This document shows positions 29,461 to 38,700 of a stretch of 64,000 nucleotides of DNA, one piece after another. The position numbers were made by a program, and so were the translations under genes. The notes beneath the pieces are model-generated. The model was not told the DNA's origin and ran no database searches. It was given only the letters and a program-made list of their open reading frames with translations. Source of the stretch: Glaciecola sp. (GTDB lineage: Bacteria > Pseudomonadota > Gammaproteobacteria > Enterobacterales > Alteromonadaceae); contig JAAZVZ010000005.1 in NCBI GenBank assembly GCA_018623155.1, positions 62,001 through 126,000 of the forward strand, written 5' to 3'. How positions within the stretch are numbered: position 1 is the first letter of the stretch; each line of letters begins with the position of its first letter.

Positions 29461-29760
29461 AGGGCTCACAGTGTGGGCCAAATTTTGGCGTTCAGCACGA
29501 GACAAATAAAAGTCATCAATAGATAGCGTTACAACCGATCAGCCAAATTGCTGAATTAAGTATTGAGCAGAGAAATCGGCTAATGTACTTTTACCAGAGC
29601 CTTGAGAACCATTGCTGCCAACAATGTATGGCCTTGCACTATCCGTGTGCGTTTGTATTCTGTTCAATATCGGGATGAATCATTTTTGTGCATGCTCGAT
29701 ATAACTCTTAGGAAGGCGATGAGCCAATAAAAACGCTTCGTAATCCAACTTTATCCTCAT
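29461..29760 (-). pseudogene. Degraded P-loop kinase gene, glycerate kinase-like (GlxK/Tda10 type)
   Basis: Reading the minus strand from the ATG at 29758-29760 gives a protein-like frame broken by two in-frame TGA stops (29680-29682 and 29539-29541). Between them is a clean Walker A with family flanks, YIVGSNGSQGSGKSTLADF, and after the second stop TLSIDDFYLSRAERQNLAH, which matches the diagnostic SIDDFYLTRAERQ stretch of D-glycerate 3-kinase-like P-loop kinases. Homology ceases at about 29461, just short of the neighbouring dehydrogenase stop, so roughly the last half to two thirds is deleted. The gene is non-functional unless TGA is read through. It sits between cmoB and the dehydrogenase and fills the 387-bp gap there. 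Confidence 0.85.
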
Positions 29761-29822
29761 TTGTTATTATGAGTAACATGTTTATGATAAAGAGTAGTCC
29801 AAAGATTATGCCAAAGCGAAGT

Positions 29823-30791
29823 TTATTTATTTGCAATAAACACGGCTCGAGTTGGAGCAGGGTAGCCTTCAATGGTTAATGATGGATCATCTGGATGTAA
29901 AAAGTCAGCAAGAGAATGGCCATCAATCCAATCTGTTTTACGTTGTTCTGCCACAGATGTCATTGCCGAATCGACGACCTTCACTTGCTTAAATCCAGCT
30001 CGCTCTAGCCACAATATCATCGCGTCTGCACTGGGTATAAACCAGACATTGCTCATTTGCGCATATCTGTCTTTGGGCATTAGAACCGTTTGATCATCAC
30101 CCGGAATAATGAGCGTCTCAAGTACTAATTCACCCTCTGGAGCGAGTTGATTTTTAAGTTGTTGCAAAAAAGCAAAAGGATCTTTGCGATGATAAAAAAC
30201 CCCCATAGAAAACACGGTATCAAATCCATGAGAAGCTGGCATAGCCTCAATTCCCAAGGGTAAAAAGTGCACAGGATGGTTACCCGCAAAGTGTTTCACA
30301 ATTAAAAACTGCATAAAAAATAGAACCGTCGGGTCAATGCCAACAACGTTTTTTGCACCCGCTTCTAACATTCGCCACATGTGATAACCACTGCCACAAC
30401 CTACGTCAAGGACACGTCTATCATCGAGCGGAGTAATGTGAGGAAGCAGTCTGTCCCATTTGTAATGACTTCGCCATTCGGTATCAATAAAAGTAGTATC
30501 GATTTGATAAGGGCCTTTGCGCCACGGTTTAAATTGGCGTAACAGACCATTTATACGCTTATTTTCGTCATCGGTAAAAAGCCCTTCACACATTACCACT
30601 GTGCCGTCTGTTGTATGCCACTCTTGATTGTCAGAAAGTGGATATTCTTTAAGTAATTTTTGCCACCTTGGCCAATGCCCATGTTTGTTTGAGGTTTCCC
30701 AGTCAGAAAGAGACGCGGGTAATGATTCAATCAACCCTTCAAGAGGTGTATCGAGAATAGTTCGAAAAAAATGGCTGAAATGTGGATGCAT
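29823..30791 (-). CDS. cmoB: tRNA U34 carboxymethyltransferase CmoB
   Basis: 322 residues, the family length. Conserved features include FNxxPWRKGPY-like QFKPWRKGPYQIDTTFIDTEW, WRSHYKWDRLLPHI, DVGCGSGYHMWRML and the FSMGVFYHRKDPFAFL stretch. CmoB transfers the carboxymethyl group from carboxy-SAM, made by CmoA, to 5-hydroxyuridine 34 of tRNA. It starts 11 bp after cmoA, an operon arrangement shared with many gammaproteobacteria. Confidence 0.95.
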   Translation of the reverse strand: MHPHFSHFFRTILDTPLEGLIESLPASLSDWETSNKHGHWPRWQKLLKEYPLSDNQEWHTTDGTVVMCEGLFTDDENKRINGLLRQFKPWRKGPYQIDTTFIDTEWRSHYKWDRLLPHITPLDDRRVLDVGCGSGYHMWRMLEAGAKNVVGIDPTVLFFMQFLIVKHFAGNHPVHFLPLGIEAMPASHGFDTVFSMGVFYHRKDPFAFLQQLKNQLAPEGELVLETLIIPGDDQTVLMPKDRYAQMSNVWFIPSADAMILWLERAGFKQVKVVDSAMTSVAEQRKTDWIDGHSLADFLHPDDPSLTIEGYPAPTRAVFIANK

Positions 30792-30802
30792 AAAAAATTC
30801 TC

Positions 30803-31531
30803 TTAAGCTTTAAATGCAAGCATTGAAGAAAAGTTAAAACAGCGATACCACTCAGTATATGAGTCAAATCCTGCCGCATCAAACCGAGCAAAATGTTGAG
30901 ATTGGGTATCGAGTAGCATAACGTTTTCCAGGGCGGTGCGTTTTTGGCTTATTTCCAAATCACTATATCCATTATCACGTTTGAAGTTATGGTGTAAATG
31001 AATTAATAACTCATCGTGATCAGTGCGTTCGCCTTTTACCTTTTCTGAGAGTATTAATACACCACCAGGTAACAAGGCTTCATGAATGCGTTGCAATATG
31101 GTTTCTCGTGAATCGGGGGGTAAAAACTGCAAGGTAAAATTCATGACAACCACTGAGCAGGGAGCTAATTGAAAATTCAATATGTCGGCTTCGATGAGTT
31201 CAATAGGTGTTGAATGCTGATACGCTTTTACGAAACGATTACATTGCTCAAGCATTGCTGATGAATTATCTATACCAATGACTCTACAATGTTGTGCTGT
31301 GACTGCTCGTGCAATGCTTAATGTACTAATACCTGTCGCACAGCCTAGGTCGTAAATAACGGAATGATTTGACGCGAAACGATTAGCGATTTCGCCAATA
31401 TTTTGAATCATGATGGCGTATCCTGGGATAGATCGATTTATCATATCAGGAAACACTTGTGCAACCTGTGCATCAAAACTGAAATCTGCAACTTGTTGCA
31501 ACGGCTTAGAAAATAAATTGTCACTCTTCAC
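30803..31531 (-). CDS. cmoA: Carboxy-S-adenosyl-L-methionine synthase CmoA
   Basis: 242 residues. Begins with the family's VAQVFPDMINRSIPGYAIMI, then YDLGCATGISTLSIAR and MNFTLQFLPPDSRETIL, and ends CFNFSSMLAFK. It converts SAM and prephenate into carboxy-SAM for CmoB. It is the first gene of the cmoA-cmoB unit, preceded by an AT-rich promoter region bracketed by a 9-bp inverted repeat. Confidence 0.96.
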   Translation of the reverse strand: MKSDNLFSKPLQQVADFSFDAQVAQVFPDMINRSIPGYAIMIQNIGEIANRFASNHSVIYDLGCATGISTLSIARAVTAQHCRVIGIDNSSAMLEQCNRFVKAYQHSTPIELIEADILNFQLAPCSVVVMNFTLQFLPPDSRETILQRIHEALLPGGVLILSEKVKGERTDHDELLIHLHHNFKRDNGYSDLEISQKRTALENVMLLDTQSQHFARFDAAGFDSYTEWYRCFNFSSMLAFKA

Positions 31532-31534
31532 AGT

Positions 31535-31596
31535 GCTAGTCTAGACTTTGGTTATAATATAGAACATTCTACGCTAGTATTTGATTGTAGACTAGC
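31535..31596. repeat. Inverted repeat flanking the cmoA promoter region
   Basis: GCTAGTCTA at 31535-31543 and TAGACTAGC at 31588-31596 are perfect 9-bp inverted arms 44 bp apart. The AT-rich DNA between them includes TATAAT-like elements in the cmoA direction. The arms begin immediately upstream of the cmoA start. Confidence 0.5.
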
Positions 31597-31667
31597 TTAC
31601 ATTGAAGTTGTGTTGATAGTTGAGCAAATAGATTCGAATGAATTTTAGATAAGTAATGAGACAATAA

Positions 31668-31692
31668 AAAGCCCATACTAAGTATGGGCTTT
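31668..31692 (-). terminator. Rho-independent terminator after fadE
   Basis: AAGCCCATACT and AGTATGGGCTT form an 11-bp perfect stem with a one-base spacer, followed on the minus strand by TTTTTATT. It lies about 20 bp beyond the fadE stop. Confidence 0.8.
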
Positions 31693-31710
31693 ATAAATGT
31701 TATACCTAGG

Positions 31711-34230
31711 TTAAGCGGCGTCTTTGCCATCTTCGGAAGCCTTATCAGCTTCTTCTTTCTTAACCACGGCTTTTTTTACATTACGCCGAGTTGAAGCTTT
31801 ACGTTTTGGTGCAACACCAAGCTTTAGTTCCTCCGGTGCAAAGTCGTCGACATTAATGGTTTTTAAACGGCCTTGTTCAGCACGAACTAATAACGCAGCT
31901 TCCTCTTCGGTAATGATGTTCTGCTCAAGAGCAATGCTTGCTAGCTCATCAAGTTTTGTAAACTGTCGCTTTTCACCTATGGCTTTGCATACTCTCGCAA
32001 AAATAGGCTCAGCAGCAACAACATCATCAAGAGTTTGCTCAAGTTCTCCAAGCAAGTTACCTTGGACCCGAGCTGTAAACTGGCCATCACCTAAACGCGA
32101 ACGGGTAGGGTTAGGCGCTTGTAACATGTGGGCAATCTTATGTTCAATCACATCACTTGGTCCACCCTGAAGTTGGCCAAATGGCTGAATGACAAGGCGC
32201 ATGAACCAGCGAACGGGTTTGATTGGAAAATTGCGGATGTACTCATCAATTGCATATTCAATTGAAGCCATTGAATCTTGTAAGTTCCAATGGACCATAG
32301 GTAAGTCATCTTTAATTCGACCTTGATCATCAAAACGTTTTAATGTTGCAGAGGCTAAGTATAAATGACTTAATACATCCCCTAAGCGAGCTGATAAACG
32401 CTCACGACGCTTTAAACTTCCACCGAGAACACCCATTGCTAAGTCAGTCATAAAAGCTAAGTTTGCGCTATATCCTGATAAACGCTTGTAGTATTGAGCG
32501 GTATCGTCATGGAATGGGGTCGAATTGAAGAACCCTCGAGTTAAAGTAAACCATAAACTGCCAAAGAAGTTGCTAATGCTAAACCCGATATGACCAAAAA
32601 CAGCTTTGTCGAAAGATTCAACTGCTTGACCATTATCTTTGATCGCAGCAGCTTGTATTTCGGATAAAACAAAAGGATGACAACGGAATGCGCCTTGCCC
32701 AAAGATCATCATGTTACGAGTTAAAATATTAGCACCTTCTACAGTAATGGAAATCGGCATACCTTGGTATCCTCGGCCAAGATAGTTATTTGGACCTAAA
32801 CAAATACCTTTACCGCCGTGTACATCCATTGCATCGTTGATGACAATTCGCATGCGTTCTGTGAGGTGATATTTAGAAATAGCAGAGATAACAGAAGGTT
32901 TTTCACCGTTATCTATCCCGGTTGTTGAGAAAGACGTCACGGCATCCATCATATATGCACTTGCCCCAATGCGAGCGAGCATTTCTTCTACGCCTTCCAT
33001 TTGTCCAATAGGCATACGGAACTGACGACGGATACGAGAATACGCACCTGTTGCCAAAGCGATCGACTTGGCAGCCCCTGCTGATGAAGATGGTAGCGTA
33101 ATACAGCGACCAACCGATAGACATTCCATCAACATACGCCAGCCTTTCCCTGCCATGGCTTGACCACCGATAATATAATCAAGTGGTACAAAGATATCCT
33201 CACCTCGAAGTGGTCCGTTGTGGAAAGGCACATTTAGTGGAAAGTGACGATTGCCGATATCGAGTCCTTTTGTGTCACGAGGGAGAAGCGCACACGTAAT
33301 GCCGACTTCTTCGTCATCACCGAGCAAACCATCAGGGTCGTAGAGTTTAAATGCCAAGCCAATAACTGTCGCAACCGGTGCAAGCGTAATGTAGCGCTTA
33401 TCAAAGGTCAGTCGCATACCAATAACTTCTTCGCCTTCCCATTTGCCTTTACAAACAACACCGCGGTCAGGAATAGAGCCAGCATCAGAACCAGCCTCTG
33501 GACTTGTGAGTGCAAAACAAGGGATCTCTTTACCAACAGCTAATCTGGGTAAGTAATGATCTTGCTGCGCTTTCGTTCCATAATGCTGAAGTAGTTCACC
33601 AGGGCCTAGTGAATTTGGTACGCCTACCGTCGTCGATAGAACTGCAGATACAGCAGACAATTTTTGCAGGACACGAGATTGAGCGTACGCAGAAAATTCG
33701 AGGCCACCATATTCTTTTTTGATTATCATAGCAAAGAACTTTTGTTCACCAAGATATTGCCAAATTTCTGGTGGTAGATCTGCGTCCTTGTGGTTTATTT
33801 GCCATTCGTCAACCATTGCACATACAGTTTCCACAGGTCCATTTAGGAATGCCAGCTCTTCATCAGTTAGAGTGGGGGCATTCATTGCATGTAATTTGTT
33901 CCAATTGGGTTTCCCTGAAAAAATTTCACCATCCCACCAAACAGTACCCGCATCTATTGCTTCTTGTTCAGTTTGAGACATCTCAGGCATCACTTTACGG
34001 AAAAACTGTAACAACTTGGCACTAAATAATGCTTGTCTTACACTTGGAATACCAAACAAAACGAAGGTTAATACCAATAAGCCCCATGAAAAAGTGAAGT
34101 TAATTCCACTGGCAGTGCCAAGAACTAGAACACCCGCAACTGCAGAGAGTGTGACGAGTAAAGACAAACGTTGATAGCTACAAAAACCAATGGCTGAAAT
34201 TGCAAGTATGACCCAAATAACCTCTGACAT
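31711..34230 (-). CDS. fadE: Acyl-CoA dehydrogenase FadE
   Basis: 839 residues, close to E. coli FadE (about 815). Two N-terminal membrane helices (about 5-70), then the dehydrogenase domain with [38 protein letters not shown] and [18 protein letters not shown], and a DUF1974 C-terminal domain. A Lys/Ala-rich tail of about 30 residues is an extra. FadE performs the first, FAD-dependent step of fatty-acid beta-oxidation at the inner membrane. A FadR-like site lies 16-32 bp upstream, which predicts repression without long-chain fatty acids. Confidence 0.95.
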   Translation of the reverse strand: MSEVIWVILAISAIGFCSYQRLSLLVTLSAVAGVLVLGTASGINFTFSWGLLVLTFVLFGIPSVRQALFSAKLLQFFRKVMPEMSQTEQEAIDAGTVWWDGEIFSGKPNWNKLHAMNAPTLTDEELAFLNGPVETVCAMVDEWQINHKDADLPPEIWQYLGEQKFFAMIIKKEYGGLEFSAYAQSRVLQKLSAVSAVLSTTVGVPNSLGPGELLQHYGTKAQQDHYLPRLAVGKEIPCFALTSPEAGSDAGSIPDRGVVCKGKWEGEEVIGMRLTFDKRYITLAPVATVIGLAFKLYDPDGLLGDDEEVGITCALLPRDTKGLDIGNRHFPLNVPFHNGPLRGEDIFVPLDYIIGGQAMAGKGWRMLMECLSVGRCITLPSSSAGAAKSIALATGAYSRIRRQFRMPIGQMEGVEEMLARIGASAYMMDAVTSFSTTGIDNGEKPSVISAISKYHLTERMRIVINDAMDVHGGKGICLGPNNYLGRGYQGMPISITVEGANILTRNMMIFGQGAFRCHPFVLSEIQAAAIKDNGQAVESFDKAVFGHIGFSISNFFGSLWFTLTRGFFNSTPFHDDTAQYYKRLSGYSANLAFMTDLAMGVLGGSLKRRERLSARLGDVLSHLYLASATLKRFDDQGRIKDDLPMVHWNLQDSMASIEYAIDEYIRNFPIKPVRWFMRLVIQPFGQLQGGPSDVIEHKIAHMLQAPNPTRSRLGDGQFTARVQGNLLGELEQTLDDVVAAEPIFARVCKAIGEKRQFTKLDELASIALEQNIITEEEAALLVRAEQGRLKTINVDDFAPEELKLGVAPKRKASTRRNVKKAVVKKEEADKASEDGKDAA

Positions 34231-34245
34231 AATTTCTCCAAAAAA

Positions 34246-34262
34246 ACAAGGTCTGACCAGTT
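34246..34262. promoter_or_regulatory. FadR-like operator upstream of fadE
   Basis: ACAAGGTCTGACCAGTT closely resembles the 17-bp FadR site AACTGGTCNGACCAGTT; the right half is a full match and the left half matches five of eight. It lies 16 bp upstream of the fadE start codon, on the promoter, as in E. coli fad genes. Whether a fadR gene is present elsewhere cannot be seen here. Confidence 0.65.
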
Positions 34263-34314
34263 AGATGGTAGCGTTTTGTTGTAAAAAAATCAAGGTGCAG
34301 TTGTAAATGAGTTG

Positions 34315-35073
34315 TTATTTACTGGGTTGAGATAGGGGGTCTTCAGTAAAGCTTTTTAAACGCATATCTGCTTGTTCTTTACCGTTTTTATATTGTGTCA
34401 GGCGGACTAATTGATGATTATAATCGGATGCAAACCACGCATGAGTTACTCGACGAGTAGAATTAGGTCGAGTAATTACAAAGTAGTGTGCAGACACTTT
34501 ACCGATAGGTAAATCGAGAGTCTGTTTGGCTTGTTGTTCAACTAAGTAAGTTCGTGGTTGTCCTCGATAATTTAAAAAATTATATTCAGTGGGAATTGAT
34601 ATACCCTGATTGAGGCGAAATGGAATGTCCAGACGAAAATATTGGTTATCATTTAACAAGTTTGAAAATGTATCAATACCTTCATCACTTTGGATAGTTT
34701 GTTGTTCAAAATCAATGAATAATTGATCATCCGGCCCGGTACCAGTCCGAATGTATTCATAGGACTTAGATTTAATTGGAATCTGTAATGAGCGTTCGTC
34801 CTGAAATTGATAAACGCTTCTTTCCGTCCGTTCATCTGTCAAAAAAAATCGACTGACTTTTGAGTGATAATCAAAAATGGCTTCTGAATGTGATAAACGA
34901 AAAGAAATTGATGCGTGGCCAATTTTACTACCATTCCTTGTTACCTGATATTTGGCTTGAAAGGGCACCAATTGGATCTGTGCTGAATCTGATTGTATCT
35001 CAGACGCGAACGCATCCAACATGGTCACCTTTATCATTAATAGAGTGACTATGAGCCATCTAATCTGCAGCAT
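34315..35073 (-). CDS. DUF3108 family exported protein
   Basis: About 252 residues from the ATG at 35073, which has AGAGG at good spacing; an ATG at 35100 would lengthen the overlap with purN. N-terminal signal peptide MLQIRWLIVTLLMIKVTMLDAFA, followed by a beta-rich domain with FQAKYQVTRNGSKIGHASISF and a late ITRPNSTRRVTHAWFASDYNHQLVRLTQYKNG typical of DUF3108 (expressed periplasmic proteins of unknown function commonly next to purMN). It overlaps purN by 14 bp and is probably cotranscribed. Confidence 0.85.
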   Translation of the reverse strand: MLQIRWLIVTLLMIKVTMLDAFASEIQSDSAQIQLVPFQAKYQVTRNGSKIGHASISFRLSHSEAIFDYHSKVSRFFLTDERTERSVYQFQDERSLQIPIKSKSYEYIRTGTGPDDQLFIDFEQQTIQSDEGIDTFSNLLNDNQYFRLDIPFRLNQGISIPTEYNFLNYRGQPRTYLVEQQAKQTLDLPIGKVSAHYFVITRPNSTRRVTHAWFASDYNHQLVRLTQYKNGKEQADMRLKSFTEDPLSQPSK

Positions 35074-35710
35074 AACCAGCCTCTGGTAATGGCATGCCAT
35101 CTAACATGGCTACGCCATTTTTCATCTCTAGTCTATTCTCGATGAACCATTTTACGACCAGAGGATAAATTTGGTGCTCTTGTTGTTGCACTCTGGTGGC
35201 TAGAGTATCCGTATTGTCGTCAGTAAATACGGGCACTTTAGCTTGTAATACAACTGGACCACCATCTAATTCTGCCGTAACAAAGTGCACTGAAACACCA
35301 TGCTCCTTGTCGCCAGCATCTATTGCTCGTTGGTGAGTATGTAATCCTTTGTATTTAGGTAACAAAGAGGGATGAATATTTAATAAGCGACCTTCGTATT
35401 GACTCACAAACTCTGCAGATAAAATTCGCATAAAGCCAGCTAGTACCACAAGGTCCGGCATAAATTCGTCAATTTTTTCTCGTAATACCATATCGTATTC
35501 GTCACGAGAAACATTAAGTGCTTTGGCGTCAACAACTCGGTTTGGAATATGCTCGTCCGTGGCACGAGTCAGTCCGTACGCTTTGGGTTGATTAGATATT
35601 ACACCGACTATTTGCGCATCAATAAAGCCTGTTTTGCAGGCATCAATGATTGATTGTAAATTACTGCCGCTGCCTGATATGAGTACAACGATTCTTTTAG
35701 TTTGGCTCAT
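35060..35710 (-). CDS. purN: Phosphoribosylglycinamide formyltransferase
   Basis: Adds formyl from 10-formyl-THF to GAR, third step of purine synthesis. 216 residues. VVLISGSGSNLQSIIDA at the N-terminus, LAGFMRILSAEFV, and the formyltransferase catalytic stretch LLNIHPSLLPKYKGLHTHQRAIDAGDKEHGVSVHFV with Asn-His-Asp residues are all present. It lies 1 bp after purM. Confidence 0.97.
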   Translation of the reverse strand: MSQTKRIVVLISGSGSNLQSIIDACKTGFIDAQIVGVISNQPKAYGLTRATDEHIPNRVVDAKALNVSRDEYDMVLREKIDEFMPDLVVLAGFMRILSAEFVSQYEGRLLNIHPSLLPKYKGLHTHQRAIDAGDKEHGVSVHFVTAELDGGPVVLQAKVPVFTDDNTDTLATRVQQQEHQIYPLVVKWFIENRLEMKNGVAMLDGMPLPEAGYAAD

Positions 35711-35711
35711 C

Positions 35712-36746
35712 TTACATGACTACCGAAGCATCACCTGTTTTGCTACTGATAGTACCAATTTGCCAAGCCGTTTCTCCATGAGCAGATAAAATAGACAACG
35801 CTTCTGATACCTTTTCTTGTGGTAGCGCAATGATCAAGCCAACACCACAATTAAAAGTGCGGTACATTTCGTGAGTGGTGACATTACCTTGTTCTTGAAG
35901 CCACTTAAATATGGCAGGCCATTCCCAACTAGCCGTGTCAATGTTGGCTTGCATAGTGTCAGGTAACACACGAGGTATATTCTCCCAGAAACCGCCTCCT
36001 GTAATATGTGAGATGGCATGCACTGGTGTTGACTCTAGTAATGCTAAAACCGACTTAACATAGATTCGAGTCGGTTCAAGTAGTTGCGATTGAATAGAGC
36101 TGCCTTCTAAATCAGTACTGACATCTGATTCAGACACTTCAATAATTTTGCGAATTAATGAAAAACCATTTGAATGAGGGCCTGATGATGCTAAAGCAAT
36201 CAGCGCATCACCATCGCTGACTTTACTTCCGTCAATGACGTCTGCGGCTTCCACTACGCCGACACAAAAACCAGCGACATCATAATCAGAACCATGATAC
36301 ATGCCTGGCATTTCTGCTGTTTCTCCACCAATTAAAGCACAGCCCGATAATTCACACCCAGCACCAATACCAGTGACAACCTCTACTGCCACGTCAACAT
36401 CTAACTTTCCGGTCGCGTAATAATCTAAGAAGAACAGTGGCTCTGCACCTTGCACAATTAAATCGTTGACACACATTGCCACCAAGTCAATACCGATGCC
36501 AGAATGTTCATTGCAATCCATCGCTAAGCGCAATTTGGTGCCGACACCATCAGTACCAGAGACTAATAGTGGGTTTTTGTACTTTTCTGGCAATGCACAT
36601 AGTGCTCCAAAACCACCTAAACCACCACGAACTTCTGGGCGATGTGTTTTTTTGGTCACGGATTTAATGCGTTCGACAAGTTCATTACCAGCGTCGATAT
36701 CAACACCAGAGTCTTTGTAGCTTAGGGATTGTGGGGATTTACTCAC
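35712..36746 (-). CDS. purM: Phosphoribosylformylglycinamidine cyclo-ligase
   Basis: Cyclises FGAM to AIR in purine synthesis. The 344-residue length is standard. [20 protein letters not shown], the [12 protein letters not shown] segment, [28 protein letters not shown] and [15 protein letters not shown] are family signatures. It is the first gene of purM-purN-DUF3108 and diverges from the DUF2066-hda pair. I do not see a clear PurR box in the 134-bp divergent region. Confidence 0.97.
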   Translation of the reverse strand: MSKSPQSLSYKDSGVDIDAGNELVERIKSVTKKTHRPEVRGGLGGFGALCALPEKYKNPLLVSGTDGVGTKLRLAMDCNEHSGIGIDLVAMCVNDLIVQGAEPLFFLDYYATGKLDVDVAVEVVTGIGAGCELSGCALIGGETAEMPGMYHGSDYDVAGFCVGVVEAADVIDGSKVSDGDALIALASSGPHSNGFSLIRKIIEVSESDVSTDLEGSSIQSQLLEPTRIYVKSVLALLESTPVHAISHITGGGFWENIPRVLPDTMQANIDTASWEWPAIFKWLQEQGNVTTHEMYRTFNCGVGLIIALPQEKVSEALSILSAHGETAWQIGTISSKTGDASVVM

Positions 36747-36880
36747 AGGACGATCTCACGAAAAAGTTGTAATTTGAAAATCGCACACTCCAATGCGAAT
36801 TAGAAAAAATCCGTTTAATTACGTGCATTATACTTTGAAATACATAACAATATCACTATAAAGTTTTGAGATTTTTTTAA
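36747..36880. promoter_or_regulatory. Divergent intergenic region between purM and DUF2066
   Basis: AT-rich 134-bp region expected to hold promoters for both directions. It contains a short TCGCA...TGCGA inverted pair around 36781-36797. No match to the purine repressor consensus (ACGCAAACG) is convincing. Confidence 0.35.
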
Positions 36881-37960
36881 TTGGGATTTTGCTTGGCTAA
36901 CACACGAATTAGTTTAGTTTTTGTCATGTTATGCATTTTATTTTTTTGTGTCCCCACAGCATGGGCGACGCTTTCTTTAAATGTTGGACAAGCTCCCATG
37001 TCAGAACAAACCCGTTCAGCAAGAATCAAAGCAACCAAAGAAGCGTTACAACAAGTCCTGGTGAAATTGTCTGGAGCGCAAGATGTTTTGTCCCATAAAT
37101 CAGTAAAATCGTTATTAAATAATGCACAAAACTACGTGGATGCATCGCGTTTCATCGCTCAGCCTTATGTCGGTTTGGAAGTTGAATTTGACCAATCCCG
37201 TTTAGAGCAATGGTTAAAAGAACAACAGCTGCCGCTTTGGGGCGAGCAAAGACCAAGTGGATTACTATGGTTAATATTTCAAGATCCTATAAGTGACCAA
37301 AAATCGGTTATTCATGCTGCGAGTGAGCATACATTAAAAAAAGAGCTCGAACGTGCAATAAAACGAAGAGCGATTCCAATTTCTCTGCCAATTTATGATC
37401 TTGAAGATATTGCTTACGTCGCGCCAATTGATATTTGGGGACAATTTGTTGATACGCTTTACATGGCAACTGAAAGATATCAAGCAAGAGCGACTTTGGC
37501 GGCCAGAATATACCCTAACTCTGAATATGTATGGCAACTTGATGGCTTTGTTAAAGATGGGGATATGTTGCGGTTAGTCTCTTTTACTGGATTAGATACG
37601 CAATCGCTTTTAGACAAGTTCGTTGATTTTTATGCAAATCTTTCAGCAGCAAGGTTTGCAATTGATACTAAACAGTTTGCTAATAACAATCGAGTTAATC
37701 ATATTATTTCTATTTCTGGCACGTCAGATATTGCAATCCTTTCAGCTTTACAGAATTATTTGTCGACTATAAGTGTTATTGATGACTTTGCACATATTTC
37801 ACAACATGGTGATACGGCTACTTTTGAGCTAAGTTTACTGACAACCCAAGAATTCTTACATGAAACGTTTATGCAGAGTCAATTGCTAAAGCCCATTATT
37901 CAGGTTGACGATTATCAAGAATCAGAAAACGGAGCCAGCAATTATCAATGGCAACCCTAA
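36881..37960 (+). CDS. DUF2066 family exported protein
   Basis: Up to 359 residues with a signal peptide ending VPTAWA. The start is uncertain: TTG at 36881, TTG at 36893 (preceded by GGGA) or ATG at 36926, whose signal would lack a basic n-region. The body contains LSLNVGQAPMSEQTRSARIKATKEALQQVLVKLSG and the TLYMATERYQARATLAARIY stretch, which match DUF2066, a family of unknown function found upstream of hda in many Alteromonadales and Vibrionales. Stop overlaps the hda start region. Confidence 0.8.
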   Translation: MGFCLANTRISLVFVMLCILFFCVPTAWATLSLNVGQAPMSEQTRSARIKATKEALQQVLVKLSGAQDVLSHKSVKSLLNNAQNYVDASRFIAQPYVGLEVEFDQSRLEQWLKEQQLPLWGEQRPSGLLWLIFQDPISDQKSVIHAASEHTLKKELERAIKRRAIPISLPIYDLEDIAYVAPIDIWGQFVDTLYMATERYQARATLAARIYPNSEYVWQLDGFVKDGDMLRLVSFTGLDTQSLLDKFVDFYANLSAARFAIDTKQFANNNRVNHIISISGTSDIAILSALQNYLSTISVIDDFAHISQHGDTATFELSLLTTQEFLHETFMQSQLLKPIIQVDDYQESENGASNYQWQP

Positions 37961-38700
37961 TGCAGTTACCTTTATCCTTACAGCTTAAACCACGTTTAAC
38001 CTTGGACGCTTTTATTGCAGGAAAAAATAAAATGGCGTTGACTGCTGTTGAACAATTACTTGAAGGTAACGCTTCAGCATCAATGCGTTCAGCTCAGTTT
38101 ATTTATTTATGGGGTAGGGCTGGTGTTGGAAAAACTCATCTGACACATGCGATTGCGCAAGAAGCGGATAAATCAAATACGAGTGTTTTCGTATTAGATT
38201 GTCAGGAATTAGTGGACACAACCCTCGCTCAAGCCGAGTTGAATATCGTTAATGATATGTTGGTTGGCTTAGAACAATACGAACTCGTTATTCTTGACAA
38301 TATAAATGAACTTTGGGCACATCGAGTCTGGGAAGAAGCATTATTTGATTTGCTGAATCGCTTACTTGAGCAAAATCGTCGACTGATCCTAACCAGCTCT
38401 GAACCACCTCAATCTGAACTCATTCAACTGCCAGACCTGCGATCCCGTTTGTGTTGGGGGCAGGTCTATCAGATCTTCCCACTGTCGGATGAAGATACGT
38501 TTACAGTCTTATCAGACATGGTCCATGCACGTGGCATCAAATACAGTGATAATGCGTTATCGTATTTGCTCAAACACGTTCCACGTGACATGCATTCACT
38601 GGAGAAGCTCATCGCAGATCTTGATGAGCTATCTTTGATTGAGCAAAAGGGCATTACTATTCCCTTAATCAAGCAATACCTTAATGAGCATGAGGTATAG
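37948..38700 (+). CDS. hda: DnaA regulatory inactivator Hda
   Basis: AAA+ protein that, with the DNA-loaded beta clamp, stimulates hydrolysis of DnaA-ATP to limit re-initiation. 250 residues, about half the size of DnaA. N-terminal QLPLSL is the clamp-binding motif; Walker A WGRAGVGKTHLTHA, Walker B LVILDNINEL and sensor 1 LILTSSEPP follow. There is no DNA-binding domain IV. Start is either ATG 37948 or ATG 37960, which forms TAATG with the preceding stop. Its 3' end overlaps the convergent lipoprotein gene by 20 bp. Confidence 0.95.
   Translation: MATLMQLPLSLQLKPRLTLDAFIAGKNKMALTAVEQLLEGNASASMRSAQFIYLWGRAGVGKTHLTHAIAQEADKSNTSVFVLDCQELVDTTLAQAELNIVNDMLVGLEQYELVILDNINELWAHRVWEEALFDLLNRLLEQNRRLILTSSEPPQSELIQLPDLRSRLCWGQVYQIFPLSDEDTFTVLSDMVHARGIKYSDNALSYLLKHVPRDMHSLEKLIADLDELSLIEQKGITIPLIKQYLNEHEV

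Noticed and set aside
29083..29505. Apparent 140-residue minus-strand ORF starting MSRAERQNLAH
   Set aside because: Its first residues are the tail of the glycerate-kinase-like pseudogene; the rest is the antisense of the dehydrogenase gene. Not an independent gene.
31724..32170. 148-residue plus-strand ORF inside fadE
   Set aside because: Ser/Ala-rich antisense shadow of the fadE C-terminal region; no family match and no ribosome site.
37948..38700. Hda mistaken for DnaA
   Set aside because: Only 250 residues, no DNA-binding domain IV, clamp-binding motif at the N-terminus, and typical Hda gene neighbours.
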